A stretch of 64,000 nt of DNA from Schaalia hyovaginalis (GTDB lineage: Bacteria > Actinomycetota > Actinomycetes > Actinomycetales > Actinomycetaceae): the NCBI RefSeq assembly GCF_014208035.1, contig NZ_JACHMK010000001.1, positions 1,426,001 to 1,490,000 on the forward strand. Direction: 5' to 3'. The position numbers and the translations under genes were made by a program. Shown here one piece after another: positions 1 through 8,468 of this stretch (position 1 is the first letter of the stretch; each line of letters opens with the position of its first letter). Below the pieces are notes generated by a model. The model had not been told where the DNA came from. It did not search any database and was given only the letters and a program-made list of their open reading frames with translations.

Positions 1-350
1 CGCGCCTGCTCGAGGGTCCGGCGCGCGGCCTCGGCAGCGGCCTCCTGCTCCGTGGCGGCGCTCTCGAGCTCTTGAACCTGCTGCTGAAGGGAATTGCGCT
101 CCTGGCGCAGGGAGTCCTCCTGAGTGGACAACTCCGAGAGGAGCACGACGAGATCCTCCTCGGAGAGAGAATCGAGGGGATCCATGCGCTGCGCCCGCAC
201 CTGGGTGACGAGCGCGAACCCGAGGATGAGGCAGATGACGAGCAGCAGCACGTGCATCGCGCGCGGACGGGCGAAGAGCGCCTTGCGGAATCGGGTGCCC
301 AGGGTGACGCGCGAGGCGCGGGTAGCGGGCGGAGGCGGCGGTGTCGACAT
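1..350 (-). CDS. DUF881 family membrane protein, C-terminus cut by window edge
   Basis: Only the first ~116 residues are present; the rest runs off the left edge. The ATG at 350 follows the stop of the small basic protein gene by one base. A short Pro-rich and basic cytoplasmic stretch leads into one membrane helix (about residues 33-52), then a Glu/Gln-rich coiled coil that includes a Leu-Ser-Glu repeat. This N-terminal layout matches DUF881 proteins and mirrors the complete DUF881 gene two places upstream. In mycobacteria the same DUF881/small-basic/DUF881 order occurs (Rv1823-Rv1825) and has been linked to the cell envelope; a role here is inference. The DUF881 domain itself is not visible in the window. 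Confidence 0.8.
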   Translation of the reverse strand, partial: MSTPPPPPATRASRVTLGTRFRKALFARPRAMHVLLLVICLILGFALVTQVRAQRMDPLDSLSEEDLVVLLSELSTQEDSLRQERNSLQQQVQELESAATEQEAAAEAARRTLEQA

Positions 351-351
351 G

Positions 352-684
352 TCAGGCCTTGAAGATGAGTCGGCGGATCGAAGCCGTATTCGAGAAGATG
401 CGGATGCCGAGGACGACGACGACCGCCGTGGTCATGGCCGAACCCACGCCGAGCTGGGTGCCGAGCAGGACGAGGAGGCAGGCGACGACGACGTTCCAGA
501 AGAACGACATGACGAAGACCCGGTCGTGGAAGGCGCCCTCGAGCCAGGCCCTGGTCGCGCCGAAGAGGGCGTCGAGCCCGGCGACGACGGCGACCGGGAG
601 GAACGGCTGCACCCATGAGGGCACGGTCGGGTCGAAGTAGAGTCCGAGGGCGATGCCCAGGACGAGACCGATGACGGCGAGCAC
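352..684 (-). CDS. sbp: Small basic protein (DUF1290), membrane
   Basis: A 110-residue, very hydrophobic protein with about four short membrane helices and a basic C-terminal tail (Arg-Arg-Leu-Ile-Phe-Lys-Ala). The pattern GLVLGIALGLYFDP near the N-terminus and the Gly-rich helix before IRIFSN are typical of the DUF1290 family, which is small (~110 aa) and sits between DUF881 genes in actinobacteria. I chose GTG at 684, one base after the upstream stop (TGA at 688-686), since longer readings run far into the upstream gene. It is part of a tight three-gene unit, so probably translationally coupled. The molecular function is unknown; envelope or division association is inferred from context. 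Confidence 0.85.
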   Translation of the reverse strand: MLAVIGLVLGIALGLYFDPTVPSWVQPFLPVAVVAGLDALFGATRAWLEGAFHDRVFVMSFFWNVVVACLLVLLGTQLGVGSAMTTAVVVVLGIRIFSNTASIRRLIFKA

Positions 685-685
685 G

Positions 686-1525
686 TCATTCTCCTTCGCT
701 GGTGTCGAGGGTCTGGACTGTACGCGTGACGCGCAGGTCGAGCGCGGGAAGGCTGAGTGAGGAATCGGCCGCGCTGGTGAGCGCGATGCCGTTGACCGAT
801 GATGCGCTCGAGAGGAAGTCCCCGGTCGAGCCCCTGACGAGGGCGACCGACATCGGATTGGCATCGCCGATGGCGGTGACGACATAGGGCGATTGGATCG
901 GCGTGATGTTGATGAGGATCACCGATCCGGCCTGTCTGATGAAGGTTCCGGGGCCGATGCGGATGTCGTTGATGGCGATCGCCTCCGCGCCGGCCGACCA
1001 CAGCGCGTTCACGACCACGTTGAGGTCGATATCGCGGACCTGACCGGCGGTGGTGCCGTTCTTCGGGGCCGCTTCGGAGTCCTTGAGGGTCACGACGAGG
1101 CCGGGCCCTTGCGCGGCCTTCAGGGAATTCGCGAGGGCGAGGGAGGGGGCCAGATCCGCGGAGGCGTTCGAGCTCGATGTCCGATTCGCCCTGGCGGACA
1201 GGGCGCTCAGGTCCGATTGGAGGGTCTCGACCGCAAACTGGCGGGATTTCGCCTGGTCGCGCAGCTCGTCGGCCACATCATGCTCGGATGCGGCCCGCAG
1301 GGCGCTCACGGCCGTCACCGAGGCGAGGCCGAGGGCGATGGAGAAGAGGACCACGAGGACCTTGTGCCAGGCCTTGAGCGCCCCGGAGGCGGGCTCCTCG
1401 TAGTGCGTGTACCCGAGGTCGAGCGGATTGGCGAGGAGCTGGTTGAGGAGGGACATGGAGGCCGCGGGGTCCTCCCCCTCCCCCGCGCCCGCCGGCCCCT
1501 TCGTCATGCGGGGATCGGAGCTCAT
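686..1525 (-). CDS. DUF881 family membrane protein
   Basis: A 279-residue protein with a charged N-terminus, one membrane helix around residues 55-77 (WHKVLVVLFSIALGL), a coiled-coil segment following it (about 80-115) and an extracytoplasmic DUF881 domain (about 120-275). The motif NDIRIGPGTFIRQAGSVILIN is characteristic of the family. The ATG at 1525 overlaps the pepN stop as ATGA, which supports it over the longer reading from 1537 and suggests coupling to pepN. The DUF881 fold is structurally recurrent, but its biochemical role is not established. It forms a likely operon with the small basic protein and the second DUF881 gene. Confidence 0.88.
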   Translation of the reverse strand: MSSDPRMTKGPAGAGEGEDPAASMSLLNQLLANPLDLGYTHYEEPASGALKAWHKVLVVLFSIALGLASVTAVSALRAASEHDVADELRDQAKSRQFAVETLQSDLSALSARANRTSSSNASADLAPSLALANSLKAAQGPGLVVTLKDSEAAPKNGTTAGQVRDIDLNVVVNALWSAGAEAIAINDIRIGPGTFIRQAGSVILINITPIQSPYVVTAIGDANPMSVALVRGSTGDFLSSASSVNGIALTSAADSSLSLPALDLRVTRTVQTLDTSEGE

Positions 1526-4077
1526 GGGCGACCCCACAGGGACTGGACGCGGAGGCGGCGCTCGCTTGAGTCGAGGGTCTCGATGAGGAGGCGCCTCAAG
1601 GGCGCGGGAGCATCGGGATGGGCGTCGAGCCAGGTCGTCAATGATTCGACGCGATAAGCGCCGGTCGAGGGGTCGTCGACGTCGACCTGCCCGAGGAAGG
1701 CGCCGGTGACGAAGCGAATGCCGAGGCCGATCGTGCGGGTGCTCCAGAACTCCTCGAGGATCGCCAAGGCCCGGTCCTCGCGACCCGGGTCGGCCAGGCC
1801 GGAGATCGCCAAGCCCTCGAAAGCCGCGGAGAGATGATCATTAGCTGTGCCGACGGCCGTGATGAGGCTCCATGCCGCCTCGTGCGCCTCGACGGAGGGC
1901 AGAGCCGCTCGAGCACGGACCAGGGCCCGTGCGGCTTCACCGCTCGGCGACTCGTGGAAGCGCTCGAGGAGCCAGGCCTCGTCGACCTCGCCGCGGGCGG
2001 CCAGGGCCGCACGGGCGAGCCACCCGGTCTGCGTGTGGGCCGAGGCGGTCTCCCGGAGGAAATCGCCCGTCCCCGGAACCTCCGCGCTGGTCGCGAGGTC
2101 GATGGTGAGCCTCGTCCAGGCGCGGGCGCGATCCGGATCGCCGCTTCTCGACAGGCGCAGGGCGGCCGTCAGCGCGTCCTCCCTCTCGGGGGCCCGCCTG
2201 GATCCGGCGAGGAAGCCGACGGCTTCACGGATCATGGCGAGGAGGCGTGAAGCCAGGGCGTCATCGCTTTCGTGCTCGGCATGCGCCAGCGCCGAGCGGA
2301 TGAACGAGGAGGGATCGAGAAGGCCGTCGCGGACGGCGTTCCACAATGACGCCCAGACGACGCACCGCGTCATGAGCTCGGGGCAGGTCCCGATGCGGGC
2401 CAGTGCCGTCGCCTGCGATCGCGGGTCGAGCCTCGAGACCGCGTAGGTGAGGTCGCCGTCGTTGACGACGACGAGATCGAGTTCGGCGTCCGCGCCCGGC
2501 CGATCCAGACTCGCCCGGGGATCGACGAGGGCGGAGCGCCCTTCCATTCGCAGGTCGGATGCGAATCGGCGTTCGAGACGGCCCGAGGTGAGGGCCCACC
2601 CGGTGACGAGGAGGCGATGGGGGCGCGTGACCGGCGAGTCGGCGGCGTCCACGAGCGTGAACCCCGTGACCGCGCCCGAGGGGGCGGTCGTCCATGAGGC
2701 TTCGAGGACCGACGGGCCCGAGGTCTTGAGCCAGGCGTCCGCCCACTCGGACAGGTCGAGGTGCGCGGCCCCGCCGAGGCATCCGAGCAGATCGTCGAAG
2801 GTCGCGCAGGAGAAGGCGTAGCGGCGGAAGTACTCCCTGGCGCCGGCGAAGAAGGCCTCCTCGCCGACCCATGCGACGAGCTGATCGAGGACCGCCGCGC
2901 CCTTCGCGTAGGTGATCCCGTCGAAGTTCGTCTTCGCCGCGCCCACATCGGGGATCTCGGCGGCGATCGGGTGGGTCGTGGGCATCTGATCCTGCTCGTA
3001 GGCCCATGCCTTGCGGCCGACGGCGAAGGCGGCCCGCTCCCCCGAATAGACGGTCGAACGCGCTGCGGCGATGGCCCCCTGATTCTCCGCGAAGGACTCC
3101 TTGAGCCACAGGTCGTCCCACCACCGGGGAGTGACGAGATCTCCGAACCACATGTGGCACATCTCGTGGAGGATCGTATTCGCCCGGCGCTGGCGCTCCG
3201 CGAAGGTCGGAGTCTCCCGCGACAGGTAGGTCTCGTTGAAGGTGACGCAGCCCGGATTCTCCATCGCCCCCAGGTTGTATTCGGGGACGAACACCTGATC
3301 GTAGCCTCCCCACGGATAGGCGAATCCGTAGACCGAGTGGTAGAAGTCGAGGCCCGCCCTCGTCACTTCCAGGATGTCCTCGGAATCCATCGACGACGCC
3401 AGAGCCGCACGGCACATGAGGCGCAAGGGGACCTCGATGGGGTCCTCGCCCTCGACTCCCCCGCGCCACGAGCCGCCGTCGACCACGGCCCACTGCCCGG
3501 CGACGACGGCGGTGATGTAGCTCGACAGGGGGCGAGTTGGCGAGAACTCGTGCCGCACCCCGCCGTCGATCGGGCGGGCCGACAGCTCCTGACCGTTCGA
3601 GGAGACGACCCAGCCCTCGGGGGCATCGACGACGAAGCTCCACCTGGCCTTCATGTCCGGCTGGTCGAAGCAGGGCCAGGCGCGATGCGCATCATTCGGC
3701 TCGAACTGCGTGTAGAGGTAGACGCGCGCGTCCTCCGGATCGACATAGCGGTGCAGGCCCTCCCCCGAACGGGAGTAGGCGCATCGGGCCACGACCTCGA
3801 CGACCGCGTCGCGTCCGAGGGGCAGGCCACTCACATGGAGGCGTTCGTCTTCGAAGACGATGGGACGGGCCTCGCCGTCGACGCTCAGTCCGAGCGCTTC
3901 GCCCGCGAGATCGATGAAGGTCTGCGGGGCCCGGGCCCTCAGCACGAAGGTCGAGCGGACCGTGTAGGCGTCGGCCCTCGAGTCCGCTGCTGAACGCAGG
4001 TCGATCTGGACGCGCACGGAATCCAGGACGATCGCTTCGGACCGTTCACGCGCTTCGGTCATCGTGAGAACTCGCAT
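1522..4077 (-). CDS. pepN: Aminopeptidase N, M1 zinc metallopeptidase
   Basis: An 851-residue cytosolic M1 aminopeptidase that removes N-terminal residues from peptides. The substrate-binding motif GAMEN is at residues 270-274. The zinc motif HEMCH is at 304-308, with the third ligand Glu327 in LKESFAE exactly 19 residues after the second His. The C-terminal half is the helical ERAP-like domain, and the length fits actinobacterial PepN (~850-860). The ATG at 4077 is preceded by TAGACT with a 7-nt spacer and no Shine-Dalgarno, so the transcript is probably leaderless. A second in-frame ATG five codons downstream is possible. It is divergent from murE and co-oriented with the DUF881 cluster. 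Confidence 0.95.
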   Translation of the reverse strand: MRVLTMTEARERSEAIVLDSVRVQIDLRSAADSRADAYTVRSTFVLRARAPQTFIDLAGEALGLSVDGEARPIVFEDERLHVSGLPLGRDAVVEVVARCAYSRSGEGLHRYVDPEDARVYLYTQFEPNDAHRAWPCFDQPDMKARWSFVVDAPEGWVVSSNGQELSARPIDGGVRHEFSPTRPLSSYITAVVAGQWAVVDGGSWRGGVEGEDPIEVPLRLMCRAALASSMDSEDILEVTRAGLDFYHSVYGFAYPWGGYDQVFVPEYNLGAMENPGCVTFNETYLSRETPTFAERQRRANTILHEMCHMWFGDLVTPRWWDDLWLKESFAENQGAIAAARSTVYSGERAAFAVGRKAWAYEQDQMPTTHPIAAEIPDVGAAKTNFDGITYAKGAAVLDQLVAWVGEEAFFAGAREYFRRYAFSCATFDDLLGCLGGAAHLDLSEWADAWLKTSGPSVLEASWTTAPSGAVTGFTLVDAADSPVTRPHRLLVTGWALTSGRLERRFASDLRMEGRSALVDPRASLDRPGADAELDLVVVNDGDLTYAVSRLDPRSQATALARIGTCPELMTRCVVWASLWNAVRDGLLDPSSFIRSALAHAEHESDDALASRLLAMIREAVGFLAGSRRAPEREDALTAALRLSRSGDPDRARAWTRLTIDLATSAEVPGTGDFLRETASAHTQTGWLARAALAARGEVDEAWLLERFHESPSGEAARALVRARAALPSVEAHEAAWSLITAVGTANDHLSAAFEGLAISGLADPGREDRALAILEEFWSTRTIGLGIRFVTGAFLGQVDVDDPSTGAYRVESLTTWLDAHPDAPAPLRRLLIETLDSSERRLRVQSLWGRP

Positions 4078-4084
4078 GTCTGAG

Positions 4085-4090
4085 AGTCTA
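4085..4090 (-). promoter_or_regulatory. -10 hexamer of a leaderless pepN promoter
   Basis: TAGACT on the minus strand ends 7 nt before the pepN ATG at 4077. A transcript starting about 7 nt after the hexamer would begin at the start codon. No convincing -35 is visible. Confidence 0.6.
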
Positions 4091-4146
4091 CGGAAGAACC
4101 CTTCGCGCCCGCGGTACGAAGCGGGCGGGTCCGGTCACGGCGAAGG

Positions 4147-4152
4147 TAGAGT
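4147..4152 (+). promoter_or_regulatory. -10 hexamer of a leaderless murE promoter
   Basis: TAGAGT is followed by a 6-nt spacer (ACGGGC) and then the murE ATG at 4159. There is no Shine-Dalgarno. The divergent pepN hexamer lies about 60 bp away. Confidence 0.6.
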
Positions 4153-4158
4153 ACGGGC

Positions 4159-5742
4159 ATGACTTCAGTGGTAGACATCCGACCCGCCGTCGCTCCCCTC
4201 CCCCTCCCCCGGGCCCTGGAAGGCGTTTCGATCGAGGCGCTGTTCGGCCCTTCGGGCGAGCCCATCGCACTCGAGGACGCGGGCGCCGTCGAGGTGCGCG
4301 GCGTCACCGTCTCCTCGAACGACTGCGACCGGGACTGGATCTTCGTGGCGATTCCCGGCCTCACCCAGCACGGGGTCCGCTTCGCGCACGCGGCGAAGAC
4401 GGCGGGAGCCGCGGTGCTCGTCACGGATGCCGAAGGCGCGAACATCGCTCGGGGAATGAGCCTCGGACTGCCGATCGTCGTGTGCTCCGACCCGCGTTCG
4501 GCGACCGCTGCGATCGCGAGGACCGTCTACGGCTCGCCCGCCTCGCGCCTGACCACGATGGCGGTGACGGGGACGAACGGCAAGACGACGACCTCCTTCC
4601 TCATGCGGGCCGCCCTCGGCGTCCACCACCCCGACGCGAGTCTGTGCGGAACGGTCGAGACCCGGATCGGGGACCTCAGGTTCCGCTCCGATCAGACGAC
4701 GGCGGAGTCGCCCGTCGTCGAGAGGTTCCTCGCATCGACCCTCGAGAAGGGGCTCGGCGCAGCCGTCGTGGAGACGAGCTCCCACGCCTTGAGCTTCGGC
4801 CGTGTCGACGGGATCGTCTTCGACGTCGTCGGATTCACGAATCTGCAGCACGATCACCTGGACTACTACGGCGATATGGAGTCCTACTTCGCGGCGAAGA
4901 AGAGCCTCTTCACCCCCGAGCACTCGGCTCGGGGCGTCGTCTGCGTCGACGACGAGTGGGGCCGCCGCCTCGCTTCGGAGGCGGGCGTCCCCGTGACCAC
5001 CGTCGCCGCCCTGTCGACCGGGGATGCCGATTGGCGCGTCGAGGACATCCACCCCGAGCGTTCGATCGGGAGGACCGTGTTCACCCTCGTCGATCCCGAC
5101 GGGGACGGGCACCGGGTGGCGATGCCGATTCTCGGCGAGGTCAACGTCCAGAACACCGCGGTCGCGATCGTTGCGGCGGTCCAGCTCGGATACCCGGTCG
5201 ATGACGTCATCCGCGCCGTCGAGGGGGCCGAGCAGATTCCGGGGCGCATGGAGAAGGTCAACCCCGAGCCGGGCGCTCAGCCGCTCGTCATCGTCGACTA
5301 CGCCCACACTCCCGAGGCCCTCGAATGGACTTTGCGCTCGACGCGGGAGCTCACGGCCGGGCGCCTCCACATCGTCTTCGGCACGGACGGCGACCGGGAC
5401 GCCTCGAAGAGGGAGATTCTCGCCGCCATCGCCGCCCGTGAGGCGGATGTCCTGTGGGTGACCGATGAGAATCCCCGAACCGAGGACCCTCAGCGGATCC
5501 GCGATTACCTCCTTCGAGGCGTGGCCGCCGTCCGTCCCGGGCTCGAGGACGTCACCGAGATCCGCACGTGCCGCCGTGATGCGGTGCGGCGCGCGATTCT
5601 CGCGGCGGATGCCGGGGACACCGTGATCATCACGGGCAAGGGCGCCGAGTGGTACCAGGACATCGAGGGCATCAAGCACGAGTACAACGACGTGCCCGTA
5701 GCCCGTGAAGTCCTCGCCTACGACGTCCGCTCGCATCTGTGA
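4159..5742 (+). CDS. murE: UDP-N-acetylmuramyl-tripeptide synthetase
   Basis: A 527-residue Mur ligase that adds the third stem-peptide amino acid to UDP-MurNAc-L-Ala-D-Glu in the cytoplasm. It has an N-terminal UDP-binding domain, an ATP loop TGTNGKTT at residues 137-144, and a C-terminal ligase domain. The specificity segment reads ENPRTEDP (437-444). The DNPR form is associated with meso-diaminopimelate and diverges in Lys-type enzymes; here Asp is replaced by Glu, so I leave the substrate open (DAP, Lys or Orn). The start is fixed by the leaderless hexamer. The gene stands alone with der rather than in a mur/fts cluster, so a second copy elsewhere cannot be excluded. Confidence 0.94.
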   Translation: MTSVVDIRPAVAPLPLPRALEGVSIEALFGPSGEPIALEDAGAVEVRGVTVSSNDCDRDWIFVAIPGLTQHGVRFAHAAKTAGAAVLVTDAEGANIARGMSLGLPIVVCSDPRSATAAIARTVYGSPASRLTTMAVTGTNGKTTTSFLMRAALGVHHPDASLCGTVETRIGDLRFRSDQTTAESPVVERFLASTLEKGLGAAVVETSSHALSFGRVDGIVFDVVGFTNLQHDHLDYYGDMESYFAAKKSLFTPEHSARGVVCVDDEWGRRLASEAGVPVTTVAALSTGDADWRVEDIHPERSIGRTVFTLVDPDGDGHRVAMPILGEVNVQNTAVAIVAAVQLGYPVDDVIRAVEGAEQIPGRMEKVNPEPGAQPLVIVDYAHTPEALEWTLRSTRELTAGRLHIVFGTDGDRDASKREILAAIAAREADVLWVTDENPRTEDPQRIRDYLLRGVAAVRPGLEDVTEIRTCRRDAVRRAILAADAGDTVIITGKGAEWYQDIEGIKHEYNDVPVAREVLAYDVRSHL

Positions 5743-5790
5743 GATCCGCCGGGACCCCGCCTTCACGCCGAGCCGGAGGTGCGCTCCCGG

Positions 5791-5796
5791 TAGGAT
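5791..5796 (+). promoter_or_regulatory. -10 hexamer of a leaderless der promoter
   Basis: TAGGAT is followed by a 6-nt spacer and then GTG at 5803. The identical geometry at murE favours GTG 5803 over ATG 5806 as the start of der. Confidence 0.55.
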
Positions 5797-5802
5797 GAAC
5801 GG

Positions 5803-7278
5803 GTGATGGATAACGATTCTCCCCAGGTCCCCGCGTCCGAGGACGATGAGCTTCGCGCGTCCGCGATGCTCCGCGGACTCGAGCAGTTCGACCTCGACGA
5901 GGAGGATCTCGCGATCCTCTCGGGCGACGCCGATGACGCGGGAGGCGCCGATGACTCCTTCGGCCTGCCGGTCCTCGCGATCGTGGGGCGCCCGAACGTC
6001 GGCAAGTCGACCCTCGTCAACCGGATCATCGGCCGACGCGAAGCCGTCGTTCAGGACACCCCCGGCGTGACGCGCGATCGCGTCTCCTACCCGGCCGAAT
6101 GGGCCGGCCGGGATTTCACCGTGGTCGATACGGGCGGCTGGGAGATCGACGTCAAGGGCCTCGACAAGTCGGTGGCCGACCAGGCGGAGATCGCGGTCGA
6201 TCTCGCCGACGCCGTCCTCCTGGTCCTCGATGCGACGGTCGGCGTCACCGCCTCGGACGAGCGGATCGTGTCGATGCTCCGCGCGAAGGGCAAGCCCGTG
6301 GTCCTCGCGGCGAACAAGGTCGACTCCCCCATGCAGGAGGCCGATGCGGCGAGCCTGTGGAGTCTGGGGATGGGCGAGCCCTTCGCCGTCTCGGCCCTTC
6401 ACGGACGCGGTACCGGTGATCTGCTCGACGCAGTGATGGAGGTCCTGCCCGAGGAGTCCTCCGTCGCTTCAGCGCTGCCCGAGGGCGGCCCCCGCCGCGT
6501 CGCGCTCCTGGGGCGCCCGAACGTCGGGAAGTCCTCCCTGCTCAACGCCCTGGCCGGTTCCGAAAGGGTCGTCGTCAACGAGCTCGCGGGCACGACCCGT
6601 GATCCCGTCGACGAACTGGTCGAGCTCGACGGCAGGCTCTGGTGGTTCGTCGACACGGCGGGCATCCGCCGGAAGATGCACAAGACGACGGGTGCGGACT
6701 ACTACGCGTCCATCCGGACTCAGGCGGCCCTCGAGAAGGCCGAAGTCGCCCTCGTCCTCTTCGACGGCTCCGCGCCCCTGACCGAGCAGGACGTGCGCGT
6801 CGTGCAGCAGGTGGTGGACGCCGGTCGCGCCCTCGTCATCGTCACGAACAAGTGGGATCTCGTCGATGAAGAACGCCAATCCGCTCTCAAGGCGGAGATC
6901 GAGCGCGAACTCGTCCAGATCTCCTGGGCGCCGCGCATCAATCTGTCGGCGAAGACCTCGTGGCACACGAACCGGATCACCCGGGCCCTCGACACGGCCC
7001 TGACCGGATGGGACACGCGGATCCCGACGGGTCGCTTGAACGCCTTCCTCGGTCAGCTCGTCGCCGCGCACCCCCACCCCCTGCGCGGGGGCAAGCAGCC
7101 CCGCATCCTCTTCGCCACGCAGGTCTCATCGAGGCCGCCCCGTTTCGTCCTCTTCACGACGGGGTTCCTCGATCCCGCGTACCGCCGATTCATCGAGCGG
7201 CGCCTGCGCGAGGAGTTCGGCTTCGAGGGCACGCCGATCCAGCTGTCCATGCGCGTGCGCGAGCGCAAGCGCAAGTAG
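5803..7278 (+). CDS. der: Ribosome-assembly GTPase Der (EngA)
   Basis: A 491-residue protein with two tandem TrmE-Era-EngA GTPase domains and a C-terminal KH-like domain; it acts in 50S subunit maturation. Two G1 loops are visible, GRPNVGKST (62-70) and GRPNVGKSS (237-245). Matching DTGGWE and DTAGIRRK G3 motifs and NKVD/NKWD G4 motifs follow. An acidic N-terminal extension of about 55 residues precedes the first domain, as is common in actinobacteria. GTG 5803 is preferred from the promoter spacing; ATG at 5806 is the alternative. In many actinobacteria der lies directly after cmk. Here cmk is 9.5 kb away on the opposite strand. Confidence 0.95.
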   Translation: MMDNDSPQVPASEDDELRASAMLRGLEQFDLDEEDLAILSGDADDAGGADDSFGLPVLAIVGRPNVGKSTLVNRIIGRREAVVQDTPGVTRDRVSYPAEWAGRDFTVVDTGGWEIDVKGLDKSVADQAEIAVDLADAVLLVLDATVGVTASDERIVSMLRAKGKPVVLAANKVDSPMQEADAASLWSLGMGEPFAVSALHGRGTGDLLDAVMEVLPEESSVASALPEGGPRRVALLGRPNVGKSSLLNALAGSERVVVNELAGTTRDPVDELVELDGRLWWFVDTAGIRRKMHKTTGADYYASIRTQAALEKAEVALVLFDGSAPLTEQDVRVVQQVVDAGRALVIVTNKWDLVDEERQSALKAEIERELVQISWAPRINLSAKTSWHTNRITRALDTALTGWDTRIPTGRLNAFLGQLVAAHPHPLRGGKQPRILFATQVSSRPPRFVLFTTGFLDPAYRRFIERRLREEFGFEGTPIQLSMRVRERKRK

Positions 7279-7299
7279 GAGCCGCCCGCAGTGCCTCGG

Positions 7300-7328
7300 C
7301 CCTGCCCGCTTCCGGCGGGGAGGGCTCG
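7300..7328. terminator. Hairpin between convergent der and apbE
   Basis: GC-rich inverted repeat with approximate arms CCCTGCCCGC and GGCGGGGAGGG around TTCC, with mismatches. It lies between the two convergent stop codons and has no T-run, so it is only a plausible bidirectional terminator. Confidence 0.35.
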
Positions 7329-7330
7329 TG

Positions 7331-8185
7331 TCACCCGTCCGCCTCAACCCCGGCGGCGCATGAGCCGAGCCGGATGAGGGAATCGCCCTCGACGAGGAGG
7401 GCTCCCCATCGCGTGACGGGCCGGTATCCGCGGATGTCCGTCCGGGCGAAGGCGTCGAACCACCGCGCGCCCTGACGGCCGTCGATGAGGAGGGCTGTTG
7501 CGAGCGCATCCGCAAGGCCCGCGTCCGGTCCGACGACCGTCGCTTGGCGCGCCCTCGCCGGGGCCGGGCCGCGGACGGTGACGTGCCCGTCCTGACGGGT
7601 AAATCCCGAGGTCGCGACTCCACCGCGGGACCCGTCGAGGTCGTTCGGGTCGGCCGAGTCGAGGATCGCGCACAGCGAGGTCGGCGCGTCGGGGTGCTCG
7701 ATGCCGATCCGCCACGGGCCGGCGGGCCCTCGGCCGCGGGTCGCGATGTCACCGGCCGCGTTCACGCAGATGTCGCGGAGGCCGTAGTCGACTGCGGCAT
7801 CGGCGAGCCTGCCCGCTCCCCACCCCTTGACGTAACCGGAGGGATCGAAGCCGCCGGGGGCCGTCCAAGCGTCGAACGCGCCGCGAGTGATCTGCCTCGC
7901 GCGCTCGAGGGCGTCGAGGACGCCGAGCATCTCGGCTTCATCGGGGTCCGCGGGATCGAGGCCCACCGGCGTGCGGGCTCCTGATCGCAGTGCGCTCGCG
8001 ATCGACTCCGGCCGCCATGTCGAGAAGATCCGGTCGATCCGCTCCGCTTCGGCGCGCAGGCCGGGCAGGGCCGCATCGAGGAGTCCGCCGATCCGCTCGG
8101 CGCTATCGGCGTCGTAGGGGGCGTCGACCGTGATGACGGTCCCCCAGCATTCGATGAATCGGCGTGCGAGGCGCGTCTCAGGCAT
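7331..8185 (-). CDS. apbE: FAD:protein FMN transferase (ApbE-like)
   Basis: A 284-residue ApbE-family protein, predicted to transfer FMN from FAD to a Thr in a target flavoprotein using Mg2+. The family core is visible as GYVKGWGAGRLADA (the KG motif), VNAAGDI, and the C-terminal TVVGPDAGLADALATALLI segment. No signal peptide or lipobox is seen, so this form looks cytoplasmic or at least not a lipoprotein. ATG 8185 lies inside the 3' end of the upstream FMN-binding gene remnant (ATGCCTGA overlap), indicating former translational coupling. Its natural substrate, the FMN-binding protein next door, is broken, so its current target is unclear. Confidence 0.88.
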   Translation of the reverse strand: MPETRLARRFIECWGTVITVDAPYDADSAERIGGLLDAALPGLRAEAERIDRIFSTWRPESIASALRSGARTPVGLDPADPDEAEMLGVLDALERARQITRGAFDAWTAPGGFDPSGYVKGWGAGRLADAAVDYGLRDICVNAAGDIATRGRGPAGPWRIGIEHPDAPTSLCAILDSADPNDLDGSRGGVATSGFTRQDGHVTVRGPAPARARQATVVGPDAGLADALATALLIDGRQGARWFDAFARTDIRGYRPVTRWGALLVEGDSLIRLGSCAAGVEADG

Positions 8186-8461
8186 TGAAGCCCGCCTGGT
8201 CGAGCGCAGACTGGAGGGCTTCCTTGAAGCCCTCGGAGGTGAAGGAGGCGCCGCTGATGGAGTCGACCTGAGCCGACTGGGCGGCGATCGCTTCGGAGAC
8301 GAGGGCGTCGTGGCCGATTCGCTGCTCGTCTCCTCGGCGGCCTCGGCGGACGAGGCGAGCTGGCGTCCGGCGGGGCTGAAGCTGAGGACTGCGGTGAGTC
8401 CGGCGATGGTCGCGCCGGTCGCGAGGATCGCGCGGAAGGTGGGGGTCGGTGCGGTGGTCAT
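8178..8461 (-). pseudogene. FMN-binding domain protein, internally deleted and frameshifted
   Basis: Reading from ATG 8461 gives a signal-anchor-like N-terminus (MTTAPTPTFRAILATGATIA, then GLTAVLSF and a Ser/Glu-rich linker). The frame then becomes low-complexity Pro/Ser/Arg sequence with no domain. The +1-shifted frame carries a clear end of an FMN-binding domain, including QSAQVDSISGASFTSEGF and a C-terminal helix ALQSALDQAGF, stopping at 8178. The SGAS-T motif corresponds to the flavinylation site. The first roughly two thirds of the domain (about 60 residues of beta strands) is missing, so a deletion near 8340-8350 explains both the loss and the frame change. A simple sequencing indel would not remove the core. 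Confidence 0.8.
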
Positions 8462-8468
8462 GATGTCC

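Noticed and set aside
4165..6402. A 745-codon minus-strand frame over murE and der
   Set aside because: Antisense of two well-identified genes, low-complexity Asp/Gly/Arg composition, no domain.
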